Shown piece by piece: positions 24,826 through 33,589 of a stretch of DNA of 64,000 nucleotides. The stretch is from positions 434,001-498,000 of the forward strand of contig CAYWGH010000001.1 of NCBI GenBank assembly GCA_964457925.1. Direction: 5' to 3'. Position 1 is the stretch's first letter. Each line of letters begins with the position of its first letter. Below the pieces are notes generated by a model. It was not told the DNA's origin. It ran no database searches and worked only from the letters and a program-made list of their open reading frames with translations. A program made the translations under genes and the position numbers. This DNA is from Coneutiohabitans sp964457925 (GTDB lineage Bacteria > Zhuqueibacterota > Zhuqueibacteria > Zhuqueibacterales > Zhuqueibacteraceae).

Positions 24826-26169
24826 ATGGAATCCCCGATCGTGCAATATACCGAAGCCAAGGCGTGGTATCTTTCCAACTTCGATTTTTTTGAGAGCAAG
24901 CTGAACGGCGGCACGGCTTTGCCGTTTCACGAGACTCGCCGCGACGCTATTTCGCATTTCTCCGAGTTAGGTTTTCCGACGGTGCGCAACGAGGAATGGA
25001 AATATACCAATTTGGCGCCAATGCTGGAGCACAAATTCAAGCTCCTGCCTCAGCCGGTGAATGTCACAGCGAGTTCGGCGGCCAAATTCGAAATTCCCGA
25101 GGTGGAACAAAACCTGCTGGTTTTTGTGAATGGGCAATTCGCGCCGGCTTTGTCGCGCCTGGTGTCGCAGGCGAAAGGGCTCGCAGTGGAGAGTTTGGCG
25201 CAAGCGCTCAAACGCGATCCTGAGTTGGCAGCCAAGTATCTGGCGCAATATGCCGAATATGAAAAAGAAACGTTTGTTGCACTCAACACCGCTTTCGCGT
25301 TAGACGGCGCATTTATTCGCGTGCCGCGCAATCTCGCGATTGCCGAGCCGATTCACCTGCTCTATTTGGCTGCCGGCGAGGATAAAACCTCTTTTCTGGC
25401 GCATCCCCGCAATTTGATTTTGGTGGGAGAGGGCAGCCAGGTGCAACTCATCGAAAGCTACGGCAGCCTCCGGCAGGACACGTATCTCAACAACATCGTT
25501 TCCGAAATCGTGCTCGAGAAGAATGCCGTGGTCGAACACGTTCGGTTACAAAGCGAAAGCCGTAAAGCTTATCATATTGCCGCACGCGAAGTGGAATTGG
25601 CGCGTAATAGCGTTTACACCTCTGTCAGTATCGATCTGGGCGGCAGACTCGTGCGCAACAATTTCAATCTGCGGTTGCGCGCCGAGCATTGCGAAGGCAA
25701 TTTGTACGGATTTTATTTCGGCAGCGGCGAACAACTCATCGACAATCATACCCTGATCGATCACCTCATGCCGAATTGCCCGAGCAATGAATTTTATAAA
25801 GGCATTCTCACAGACAAAGCGCACGGTGTGTTCAACGGCAAGGTCATGGTGCATCAGGATGCACAGAAAACCAACGCCTACCAGCAGAATCAGTGTCTCT
25901 TGCTGTCGAATGACGCCGTCATTAACACCAAGCCGCAGTTGGAAATTTTCGCTGACGATGTGAAGTGCAGCCACGGCGCGAGCATTGGGCAGCTTGATGA
26001 AGACTGGGTGTTTTATTTGCGCTCGCGCGGCATCGGCGAGGAGGAAGCGCAGTCCATGTTGCGTTTTGCCTATGCCAGCGAAATTTTGAATCACATCAAA
26101 TCGCCTGAGGTGCGTGCGCATGCGGAAAATCTCGTGAATGCTGCTTTTCGCGCGTCGGAAAGAATGTAA
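24826..26169 (+). CDS. sufD: Fe-S cluster assembly protein SufD
   Basis: A 447-residue SufD, homologous to SufB's core: NEEWKYTNLAPMLEHKF at the N-terminus, FVALNTAFALDGAFIRVPRN, LMPNCPSNEFYKGILTDKAHGVFNGKV and DDVKCSHGASIGQLDEDWVFYLRSRG. Start ATG 24826 is chosen because the open frame upstream (from 24769) has no homology or ribosome site. It completes the SufBCD scaffold. Confidence 0.93.
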   Translation: MESPIVQYTEAKAWYLSNFDFFESKLNGGTALPFHETRRDAISHFSELGFPTVRNEEWKYTNLAPMLEHKFKLLPQPVNVTASSAAKFEIPEVEQNLLVFVNGQFAPALSRLVSQAKGLAVESLAQALKRDPELAAKYLAQYAEYEKETFVALNTAFALDGAFIRVPRNLAIAEPIHLLYLAAGEDKTSFLAHPRNLILVGEGSQVQLIESYGSLRQDTYLNNIVSEIVLEKNAVVEHVRLQSESRKAYHIAAREVELARNSVYTSVSIDLGGRLVRNNFNLRLRAEHCEGNLYGFYFGSGEQLIDNHTLIDHLMPNCPSNEFYKGILTDKAHGVFNGKVMVHQDAQKTNAYQQNQCLLLSNDAVINTKPQLEIFADDVKCSHGASIGQLDEDWVFYLRSRGIGEEEAQSMLRFAYASEILNHIKSPEVRAHAENLVNAAFRASERM

Positions 26170-26228
26170 AGGTAGAATGCCCGGGCGGCAGATTGTTAAC
26201 CTGGCAGTTGATTGATTGCGATGACTTC

Positions 26229-27464
26229 ATGCAGATATTACCTCACAACTTCGATGTCGAAAAAATCCGCCGCGATTTTCCCATTTTGCAGAGCCTCGTG
26301 CGGGGCAAGCCGCTGGTTTATCTCGACAATGCCGCCACCTCACAAAAACCGCAGGCCGTGCTGGATGCGCTCGCGCACTATTACAAAGCTGAGAATGCCA
26401 ATGTGCATCGCGGCGTGCATTATTTGAGTGAAGTTGCCACCAACGCTTATGAAGGCAGCCGCGAAGTCGTGCGCCAACATATTAACGCGGCTTCGGTCAG
26501 AGAAATCATTTTTGTGCGCGGCACGACCGAGGGCATCAATCTCGTTGCGCACAGCTTTGGCCGGAAGTTTATTAAAACCGGCGACGAAATTGTCATTTCG
26601 GCGATGGAACATCATTCCAACATCGTGCCGTGGCAATTGCTGTGTGAGGAAACCGGCGCCACGCTGCGCGTGATTCCGATCAACGAGGCTGGTGAATGGA
26701 TTTGGGAGGAGGCGGTCAAACTGCTGAATCGCAAAACCAAGCTGGTCGCCGTGGTGCACGTTTCCAATTCTCTGGGAACGATCAATCCCGTCAACGACCT
26801 CATTCGAATGGCGCATGAAATGCGCATCCCGGTGCTGGTGGACGGCGCGCAGGCCATACCGCACATGCGCGTGGATGTGCGCGAGTTGGATTGCGATTTT
26901 TATGCGTTTTCCGGCCACAAGGCGTTCGGGCCGACCGGCATCGGCGTGCTTTACGGCAAAGAAACCCTGCTGGAGAAAATGGCGCCGTATCAAGGCGGCG
27001 GTGATATGATCAAATCCGTCACCTTCGAGCAAACCACGTTCAATGATTTGCCCTATCGCTTTGAAGCCGGCACGCCGGATATTGCCGGCGCGGTGGGCTT
27101 GGCGCGCGCCCTGGAATATGTCAGTCGTTTGGGGTTCGAAGCGATTGCCGCGCATGAGCATGATTTACTGAATTACGCCACCGAGGCATTATCAACCATC
27201 AAGCCGCTGCACCTTATCGGCACGGCGAAGGACAAGGCAAGCGTGCTATCGTTTGTGCTTGACGGCATTCATCCGCACGATGTCGGCACGATTCTGGATC
27301 GCGACGGCATTGCCATTCGCACCGGCCATCACTGCACGCAGCCGGTGATGCAGCGCTATGACATTCCGGCCACCTCCCGCGCCTCGTTCGCGTTTTATAA
27401 CACCCGCGCCGAAATTGACGCCCTGGTCAGGGGCGTCGAACATGTGCTCAACATAATGGCGTAA
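26229..27464 (+). CDS. sufS: Cysteine desulfurase SufS
   Basis: A 411-residue type II cysteine desulfurase: VYLDNAATSQKPQAVLDAL, the PLP-binding Lys in FSGHKAFGPTGIGVLYG, and the catalytic Cys in RTGHHCTQPVMQ. It takes sulfur from cysteine as a persulfide and passes it to SufU. The start is taken at ATG 26229 (MQILPHNFDVEKIRRDFPIL); 12 more codons are open upstream. A CCCGGGCGG block at about 26179-26188 precedes it but has no clear partner arm. Confidence 0.95.
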   Translation: MQILPHNFDVEKIRRDFPILQSLVRGKPLVYLDNAATSQKPQAVLDALAHYYKAENANVHRGVHYLSEVATNAYEGSREVVRQHINAASVREIIFVRGTTEGINLVAHSFGRKFIKTGDEIVISAMEHHSNIVPWQLLCEETGATLRVIPINEAGEWIWEEAVKLLNRKTKLVAVVHVSNSLGTINPVNDLIRMAHEMRIPVLVDGAQAIPHMRVDVRELDCDFYAFSGHKAFGPTGIGVLYGKETLLEKMAPYQGGGDMIKSVTFEQTTFNDLPYRFEAGTPDIAGAVGLARALEYVSRLGFEAIAAHEHDLLNYATEALSTIKPLHLIGTAKDKASVLSFVLDGIHPHDVGTILDRDGIAIRTGHHCTQPVMQRYDIPATSRASFAFYNTRAEIDALVRGVEHVLNIMA

Positions 27465-27498
27465 TGTATCATCACTCCTAGAGGTTTCCACCGTACGC

Positions 27499-27951
27499 AT
27501 GGATGAACTGCGAGAACTTTACCAACAAGTGATCCTCGATCACAACAAAAGCCCGCGCAATTTTGGCAAGCTCGAGCGGGCCAATCATACCGCGGAGGGG
27601 TACAATCCGCTTTGCGGCGATCGTGTGAATTTGTATGTTGAGATCGAGAACGGGGTGATCAAAGACATCAGCTTTTATGGCCACGGCTGCGCCATCTCGA
27701 AAGCCTCCGCTTCGGTGATGACGACGCTGGTGAAGGGAAAATCCACAGCCGAAGCCGGCGAATTGTTCAAAAAGTTTCAACAACTCATCACGAGCGACCC
27801 GGCGGCAGAGATTGATTTGGAGAAATTCGACAAGCTGGCCATTTTTGCGGGCGTGCGCGAATTTCCCTTGCGCGTCAAATGCGCCGGTTTGGCGTGGCAC
27901 ACGCTGAAGTCGGCGCTCGAAGAAGGCAACAAGATTGTGTCGACGGAGTGA
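27499..27951 (+). CDS. sufU: Sulfur-transfer protein SufU
   Basis: A 150-residue SufU with the three Zn-ligand cysteines and the Asp: Cys39 and Asp41 in NPLCGDRV, Cys64 in GHGCAISKAS and Cys128 in RVKCAGLAWHTL. In SufS-SufU systems it is the persulfide acceptor of SufS. The 18-22 residue insertion typical of SufU over IscU is present (KGKSTAEAGELFKKF). Thirty-four bases after sufS. Confidence 0.93.
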   Translation: MDELRELYQQVILDHNKSPRNFGKLERANHTAEGYNPLCGDRVNLYVEIENGVIKDISFYGHGCAISKASASVMTTLVKGKSTAEAGELFKKFQQLITSDPAAEIDLEKFDKLAIFAGVREFPLRVKCAGLAWHTLKSALEEGNKIVSTE

Positions 27952-28035
27952 AGACCAAGCTTGAGCGAGGAAAAACTGCTGTCCGAAGAGAAACCTTCCA
28001 TAAACCTGGTGCTTAAAAAAAATTGAAGATGAGTT

Positions 28036-28359
28036 ATGGAAAATAATAACGGCAAATCCGGCCTCCGCCAGGAGATCATCAATGCACTCGAGACGTGCTA
28101 TGATCCTGAGATTCCGGTTAACATCTATCAACTCGGTTTGATTTATGACATTGATATCAACGACCAGAATGCCGTCAACGTGCGCATGACTCTGACCTCG
28201 CCCATGTGCCCGGTTGCCGGGACATTGCCCCCGGAAGTGGAGAACAAAATCAAAACCGTGCCCGGTGTCACTGACGCGAAAGTCGAGGTCGTGTGGGAAC
28301 CGCAGTGGAATCCCAGCATGATGAGCGAAGTGGCGAAGTTTGAGTTGGGCTTCTTGTGA
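28036..28359 (+). CDS. sufT: MIP18-family Fe-S protein SufT
   Basis: A 107-residue DUF59/MIP18 protein: CYDPEIPVNIYQLGLIYDIDI, MTLTSPMCPVAGTLPPEV and EVVWEPQWNPSMMSEVAKFELG. The Cys in SPMCP is the conserved one. It aids maturation of Fe-S proteins and often closes suf operons. No further suf gene follows. Confidence 0.9.
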   Translation: MENNNGKSGLRQEIINALETCYDPEIPVNIYQLGLIYDIDINDQNAVNVRMTLTSPMCPVAGTLPPEVENKIKTVPGVTDAKVEVVWEPQWNPSMMSEVAKFELGFL

Positions 28360-28869
28360 GCCGTGGGGCGTTGTTACTTTAGAATATTTTTCCATCCGAT
28401 TCCCGTTTTTTTTCCTTGAAGTCCAGTCTCCGCAAGATTGCTTGTCCACCATTCGCTCGCGCGCTCAACTCTTCAAAATCAAAACAATATCCCCACGCTC
28501 GGATCGAAGATCCTACGGCAGGAGGAATTTCCGGCAAAATGATGCTGTCGATTAATCCCTCTCGCTGCAGTGAAAATGCCTCATCCTCTCTTCAGACAAA
28601 TCAAACTAGCCGAAGCACTTATCTAAAATTTTGGCGTTTTTTGAAAACCCTCGTTCCTGAACACAATTTCACCTAAACTGTTTGCAGTATTTTGAAGTCT
28701 TGCAAGATTAGACTTGCAAGTCATATTTTTGCGATTAAATTTAGCTTCAACTAAAAAAATAATTTCAATCACTAAACTTTAAAGGCAATAGTTTATGATT
28801 AACACTCAGGCCGATACGAATTATTTACCCTGCCCATCTTGTGTGACAACTTTGTCAAATAAGATTATA
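28360..28869 (+). other. Intergenic region after the suf operon
   Basis: No gene with recognisable features. An ATG at 28540 with AGGAGG upstream opens only 45 codons of low-complexity Ser/Thr-rich sequence. CTTGCAAG palindromes near 28702-28728 (GTCTTGCAAG .. CTTGCAAGTC) form a hairpin that may end suf transcription. The stretch 28680-28795 is very A/T rich and may hold a promoter. Confidence 0.45.
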
Positions 28870-29319
28870 ATGACCGAAATCCCTTTCGCCATCTTTGATC
28901 TCGCCGGCGCCACAATCGCCGACGAAGGTCATGTCTTAAGCGCTTTCCAAGCAGCTTTGCTCGCGCACGCCATTCCTCTCACCAACGAAATGCTGCTACC
29001 CCGGCGCGGCAAGCGCGAAACGTTGCGTTTTCTCATCGAGCAAAAGTATGGGCGCAATGCGGAAAGCCATGTCGAAAGGATAAAAACAGCGGAATCGGAT
29101 TTTCACGAAGAATTGGCTAAGAGTTTTGAAACAATCGGAGTGCCTCCCATCGCCGGGGCGGAAGCAGCTTTGGCGTGGTTGCGTGAACGTGTCATCGATA
29201 CCGGTGTTGCGACCGTCATTGGCGTGCGCAGCGGCGCACCGGGCGTTGAACAGCTTGGCAACACATAATTACTGGCGAATGTCGCGGATTTGCCGGCATT
29301 GCTGGAGAGAGAATTGTGA
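28870..29319 (+). pseudogene. Decayed phosphonatase-like HAD hydrolase
   Basis: ATG 28870 opens a HAD N-terminus (FAIFDLAGATIADEGHVLSA, the DxxGT-like motif I with Ala for Thr context) and a cap (RRGKRETLRFLIEQKYG). After AALAWLRERVIDTGVATV the sequence jumps to IGVRSGAPGVEQLGNT, which in the phosphonatase-like family lies near the C-terminus; the motif II-IV core (roughly 70-80 residues) is missing, an in-frame deletion. TAA at 29266 then stops it, and the same frame continues LLANVADLPALLEREL to TGA 29319, which is the family's natural end. One deletion plus one nonsense codon make the gene dead. Confidence 0.75.
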
Positions 29320-29339
29320 AATTATTCCATGGAGGACGA

Positions 29340-30560
29340 ATGAAGCGTAAAATTCTACGATGGCCTGTTCTTTTCTTGCTTATGTTTTGGGGCTGCGCTG
29401 ATCTCCTCACCGAAGCGCCCGAATCGAATCAGGTTCTTGATGGCCCCATCGAGGGGCTTTCGCCGGCGCAAAATGCGGCGCATTTCGCTGGCGACGTTGG
29501 TTTTAGCGAACGCTTTACCCCGGCAACCGGCCTCGGCCCGATCTTCAATCAAACCTCATGCGAAAGCTGCCATCCCGGCGACGGGCGCGGTCACCCTTCC
29601 ACCAATCTCAAACGCTTCGGCAAAACGACAGCCGCCGGATTTGATTATCTTCCGGAACGCGGCGGCCCGCAACTGCAAGATCGCGCCATTCCCGGCTATC
29701 CACCGGAAAAATTGCCGGCAGAGGTGACGGGTGTCTCCGAGCGCGGCGGCCCAATAGTGGTTGGCCTGGGTCTGATCGAAGCCATTCCAGATGAAGCGAT
29801 TCTTGCGAATGAAGATCCGAATGACGCTGATGGCGACGGCATTTCAGGCCGGGCGAATTTTGTGTTGCCGCCGCCTTATTTGCGCTTGCGCGCGGATAAG
29901 ATCGAGCGCAACGGCAAATATCTCGGCCGCTTCGGGCGCAAAGCCACGGCTATTGATCTGTTGCAACAAACGGTGAGCGCATATCTCAACGACATCGGCG
30001 TCACCTCGGAATTCGAGCCGGAAGAATTATTCAATCCGGAATTGGGTAATCGCGTCGGCGATAATGTTCCGGACCCTGAAGTTGCAACAGAAACCATCAA
30101 CAATGTGGTGATCTATTTGCAAACATTGCGGCCGCCGGAGCGGCGCAATGCAAGGGATGCCGTGGTGTTGCAGGGCGAACAGCTTTTTGCGCAAATCGGA
30201 TGCGCGAGTTGTCACACGCCGGAAATGCAAACGGGTTCGAGCGCGATTGCCCCGCTGGCATTTCAAAAAGCGCCGTTATATTCCGATTTGTTGCTGCACG
30301 ACATGGGGCCGGCGCTGGCGGACAACTATCCCGAAGGTGAAGCCGGCGGCGCCGAATGGCGCACCACGCCGCTGTGGGGATTGGGCCTGGTGGGTGAGTT
30401 GCTGGGCGGCGCGCCGTTTTATTTGCATGATGGCCGCACCTCGAGTTTGGAGGAAGCGATACTTTTGCATGGCGGCGAAGCGGAGATCAGCCGGAACAAT
30501 TTTGCCAAGTTGAATGCGAGCGAAAAAGCGGCAATGCTTGCGTTTTTGAAATCGCTTTGA
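29340..30560 (+). CDS. Di-heme cytochrome (DUF1111 / di-heme oxidoreductase) lipoprotein
   Basis: A 406-residue exported protein with a lipoprotein signal (LLMFWGC) and two c-type heme sites: CESCH near residue 78 and CASCH near residue 288, the spacing of di-heme peroxidase-like (DUF1111) proteins. Other marks are NEDPNDADGDGISGRANFV, a Ca-binding-like DxDxDG stretch, and YLHDGRTSSLEEAILLHGGEA. Start ATG 29340 has GGAGG upstream. It is followed by a Rieske protein and a porin-like protein, so the three may form an envelope redox unit. Reaction unknown; related proteins work as peroxidases or electron carriers. Confidence 0.88.
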   Translation: MKRKILRWPVLFLLMFWGCADLLTEAPESNQVLDGPIEGLSPAQNAAHFAGDVGFSERFTPATGLGPIFNQTSCESCHPGDGRGHPSTNLKRFGKTTAAGFDYLPERGGPQLQDRAIPGYPPEKLPAEVTGVSERGGPIVVGLGLIEAIPDEAILANEDPNDADGDGISGRANFVLPPPYLRLRADKIERNGKYLGRFGRKATAIDLLQQTVSAYLNDIGVTSEFEPEELFNPELGNRVGDNVPDPEVATETINNVVIYLQTLRPPERRNARDAVVLQGEQLFAQIGCASCHTPEMQTGSSAIAPLAFQKAPLYSDLLLHDMGPALADNYPEGEAGGAEWRTTPLWGLGLVGELLGGAPFYLHDGRTSSLEEAILLHGGEAEISRNNFAKLNASEKAAMLAFLKSL

Positions 30561-30660
30561 GGCGCAACACCGGTCATGCGATAACACCTGAAAGCCAAAC
30601 GGAAAAAATTGATTTGGGAAAATCCCTCAACACTTTGAAATCAACACACCAGAACAAAAT

Positions 30661-31095
30661 ATGACGACACGGCGCGACTTCATAAAAACACTCGGCAGTG
30701 CGCTGGCAGTTGCAAGCGCGTCCAAATTTCTGACCGGCTGCGCGGCCGGCCTTGCCACCTACCAGGGTGAATTGCAGGGCGAAACCATCACCATTCCCAG
30801 GGCGGAGGCATTTGCGCTCGCTGCGGCCAACGGCATCATGATGGTTAACGCGAAGAACTTGCCGATCGCGATCGTGGTGCGGCGGTTGGCAGACAACAGC
30901 CTGACGGCCGTCTCAACGGTATGCACACATGCCGGCTGCGAGGTGCGCGTATTGCCCGGCGCCTTTCAATGCCCCTGCCATGGCTCGGAATACGATGTCA
31001 CCGGGGAAGTCATTGACGGCCCGGCGACGAAGGCTCTGCAAAAATTTGCGGTCGTGGAAAATCAGGATACCATAACGATCAAGGTGAAATCATGA
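30661..31095 (+). CDS. Rieske [2Fe-2S] protein, Tat-exported
   Basis: A 144-residue protein with a Tat signal (TRRDFIKTLGS) and a lipobox-like LTGCAAG, so a Tat-exported lipoprotein. The cluster motifs CTHAGC and CPCHGS carry both Cys and both His ligands, followed by the GPATKALQKF Pro-loop. No membrane cytochrome b gene is adjacent, so it is not part of a bc1 operon here. It overlaps the next gene by ATGA. With the di-heme cytochrome it could pass electrons in the periplasm. Confidence 0.92.
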   Translation: MTTRRDFIKTLGSALAVASASKFLTGCAAGLATYQGELQGETITIPRAEAFALAAANGIMMVNAKNLPIAIVVRRLADNSLTAVSTVCTHAGCEVRVLPGAFQCPCHGSEYDVTGEVIDGPATKALQKFAVVENQDTITIKVKS

Positions 31096-32339
31096 AAAGC
31101 CGAATGATCTCTTTTTCACGTTGCGCCCTTCTCGATCTGCTATATTTCACCTTCGGATTTTGCCTGTTCGCGTTGAGCGCGAATCTTCCGGCGCAAACGG
31201 CGAAGTCCGACAGCACCCCCACGCCGTTTCAACGCGGGGGCATTTATGACCGGCCTTACATTCTCAAACTGGGAGGCAACACCGCCATTGGCGGCTACGC
31301 CGAGATGAATTCCAATTATGTGCGGGTGGACGGCGTTGGCGAAGGCTTCTCGCTGGAGCAGCGGCGTTTCAATGTTTTTCTCTATTCCGCGATCTCCGCG
31401 CATGTCAAGCTGACCTCGGAATTGGAATTCGAACACGGCACCGAAGAAATTGCGCTGGAAACCGCCTTGGTCGACGTGTTGTTGACAACGCCGCTCAATC
31501 TGCGCGCCGGCGTTGTGTTGCCGCCGATCGGGCGCTTCAACATCACGCATGACAGCCCGCGCTATAATGTAATCGATCGGCCGCTGGTGTCAACGGAAAT
31601 TATTCCATCAACCCTGTCAGACGTTGGTGTGGGCTTCTTCGGCGCGTTTTACGCCACACCGTTTGACCGCTTCACCTACGAGATCTATGCCGTCAACGGC
31701 TTGCGTGACGGGGTGATTCTCGGCACTGGCGAGGGCACTCGCATTCCGGCGGGCAAATCGCCGCTGGCGTTTGAAGAAGATAACAACGGCTCGCCGGCGC
31801 TCGCCGGCAGATTGGCTTACAATCCACGCTTGGGCGGCGAATTCGGACTTTCGCTTTATACCGGTCGCTACAACACGTTTAAGTTGGAAGGCGTACAGAT
31901 CGACGAGCCGCGCAACGTGCGTCTGCTGGCGTTCGATGCCGAATATCGCAAACGCCGCCTGCTGGTGCGCGGCGAAGCGGCGCTGGCGCGAATCGATATC
32001 CCGCCGGATCACAGCGGCAACGATTTTTTGGCAGAGAAGCAACGCGGTTTTTTTGTGGAAGGAAATTATGCCTTGTTGCGGCGGCCCTTGCTCGGCATGC
32101 CGGAAGCGAGTTTGACCGTCTTCAGTCGCTACGACTATATCGATCTGCATCATGGCAAATTCGAAAAAACCGGCCAGAACATCGGCGACAGCAAAAAACG
32201 CCTTACTGCCGGTCTGGCCTTTCGCCCAACGGCTGACACGGCCATTCGCCTGAGCTACTGGCGCCAATGGGAATACGATACCTTCAATAATCTCGCCCAC
32301 GCCATGAACGTTCAGTTCGGAATCGCGACGTATTTTTGA
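31092..32339 (+). CDS. Outer-membrane porin-like beta-barrel
   Basis: A 415-residue protein with a signal peptide (about residues 1-35, ending NLPAQTAK) and alternating hydrophobic/polar strands ending in a typical C-terminal aromatic (NVQFGIATYF). Blocks such as GGNTAIGGYAEMNSNYVR, LAGRLAYNPRLGGEFGLSLYTGRYN and RLSYWRQWEYDTFNNLAHAMN are barrel strands of phosphate-selective-porin-like proteins. Fused by ATGA to the Rieske gene, which ties the barrel to the redox pair. Its last 28 bases overlap a convergent gene on the other strand. Confidence 0.75.
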   Translation: MKSRMISFSRCALLDLLYFTFGFCLFALSANLPAQTAKSDSTPTPFQRGGIYDRPYILKLGGNTAIGGYAEMNSNYVRVDGVGEGFSLEQRRFNVFLYSAISAHVKLTSELEFEHGTEEIALETALVDVLLTTPLNLRAGVVLPPIGRFNITHDSPRYNVIDRPLVSTEIIPSTLSDVGVGFFGAFYATPFDRFTYEIYAVNGLRDGVILGTGEGTRIPAGKSPLAFEEDNNGSPALAGRLAYNPRLGGEFGLSLYTGRYNTFKLEGVQIDEPRNVRLLAFDAEYRKRRLLVRGEAALARIDIPPDHSGNDFLAEKQRGFFVEGNYALLRRPLLGMPEASLTVFSRYDYIDLHHGKFEKTGQNIGDSKKRLTAGLAFRPTADTAIRLSYWRQWEYDTFNNLAHAMNVQFGIATYF

Positions 32340-32674
32340 GAATTGTTTTGCGCGTATTGTTTGCAGGCAGCAAGTTTGCGCAGCTTCGCCTGAAAGGCCT
32401 CGTAGACGGCGTCCCCCTTAAAATGCCCTTTGCCACGCTGAAGTTGGTATTCAGCAAAGCTGGTGCGGACGATCTCCGCGAGCCAGTTGTTAAAATTGTT
32501 GATGCGTCCCGCAAGCAAGTATTCGACGAAGGCTTTTAGGTAAATATCGACTTGCAGTTGTGCCGCGCAGCCGGGATTGCCGGTTATGATCAAAGCCCCG
32601 CGATAAAGCCGATCAGCAAAGGGGCAAAAGCGCGCGTGAAAAGCGCCGGCCTCTTTATCGGTTATGTATTTCAT
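32312..32674 (-). CDS. Sigma-70 region-2-like protein without region 4
   Basis: A 120-residue protein whose middle (FADRLYRGALIITGNPGCAAQLQVDIYLKAF) follows the region 2 pattern of ECF sigma factors (ALxxTGNxxDAEDLxQETYLKAF), with the acidic DAEDL replaced by CAAQL. There is no sigma region 4; the tail is basic and short (AACKQYAQNNSQKYVAIPN). Start is taken at ATG 32674; more open codons exist upstream. Its 3' end overlaps the convergent porin gene. It may be a degenerate sigma factor or a region-2-derived regulator; moderate confidence. Confidence 0.55.
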   Translation of the reverse strand: MKYITDKEAGAFHARFCPFADRLYRGALIITGNPGCAAQLQVDIYLKAFVEYLLAGRINNFNNWLAEIVRTSFAEYQLQRGKGHFKGDAVYEAFQAKLRKLAACKQYAQNNSQKYVAIPN

Positions 32675-32749
32675 GTTCGTTTCTTGCTGATTGAATTCTT
32701 TTGGAATACCATGCAGAAGGCATGTGAACTGCATTGAACGCGCGTAGTG

Positions 32750-33589
32750 CTACGGCCTTAATTGCCATTTGATGCGCGTATAAGCAATGCGGAAGCCGTG
32801 GCGTTCGGCGTTGCGTTGCGAAGCGCTGCCCGGTTGCGCACACATCATCGCCAAGTCGCAGCCCTGTTCAGCGGCGTAGCGCAGACGATAGTCAAGCAAT
32901 GCCAATTGCGCGCCTTGCTTGCGCGCTGCGGGAATCGTGCAAGCGCCGGCGAGCAGCGCCACGCCGCCGCTCAGGCTCATGGCCGCGGAGGCGATCGGCT
33001 GTTTCTCCAACTCCGCCAGAAACGAAACGCTGTCTTCCCGCTGCGTGCTGATCGGCGCCAGCTCCAGCAAATATTCGGAAAGCTCCGGCAGGTGGCTCCA
33101 GCCCTTTGCCGTTACCTGCGCCCATAGTTCTCCTTCATTTTCGGCGATGGCGCGCACGCGAATGTTTTTGTTGCGCGGCACTGCTGCGGGATCGGCTTCC
33201 GGATTGATGGCACGGTACATCACACTGGTGAATTCCATGGGACAATAGCCGCGCTCATTCAGCAACGCTACCAGCTTGAGGCCGGTGAGCGGGCTGACTT
33301 CATGGAATACCGGCGCCCCGCGTTCTTTGAAGAAATTTTCAATCCTCTCCAATTCGGCAGACGTGATGGGATTGAACAGGCCGAGGCCAAACGTTTGCGT
33401 GATGGGCGACGAAACGCCATCGAACATGGCATAGGCGCCCGCCACTGCGATCCACAGCGCGCCGCTTTCAGGATAAACTCTGGCTCTCGCCTCGACAAAC
33501 TTTGCGTTGGCGTGCGCTTCGGCTCCCTCCAAACGCTGCGACAACTCAAGATCAGCGAAGATTGGATGGGCTTGTTTGCGAGTGATCAT
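32750..33589 (-). CDS. GNAT-family N-acetyltransferase
   Basis: A 279-residue protein whose C-terminal ~140 residues form a GNAT fold: FLAELEKQPIASAAMSLSGGVALLAGACTIPAARKQGAQLAL (acetyl-CoA loop with RKQGAQ) and ERHGFRIAYTRIKWQL. The N-terminal half (residues 1-130) looks like a diverged second GNAT or accessory domain. Its ATG overlaps the stop of the next upstream GNAT gene (ATGA), so the two are one operon. Substrate unknown. Confidence 0.75.
   Translation of the reverse strand: MITRKQAHPIFADLELSQRLEGAEAHANAKFVEARARVYPESGALWIAVAGAYAMFDGVSSPITQTFGLGLFNPITSAELERIENFFKERGAPVFHEVSPLTGLKLVALLNERGYCPMEFTSVMYRAINPEADPAAVPRNKNIRVRAIAENEGELWAQVTAKGWSHLPELSEYLLELAPISTQREDSVSFLAELEKQPIASAAMSLSGGVALLAGACTIPAARKQGAQLALLDYRLRYAAEQGCDLAMMCAQPGSASQRNAERHGFRIAYTRIKWQLRP

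Noticed and set aside
28416..28676. 86-codon open frame after sufT
   Set aside because: Ser-rich, no conserved pattern; the internal ATG 28540 with a ribosome-like AGGAGG opens only 45 codons.
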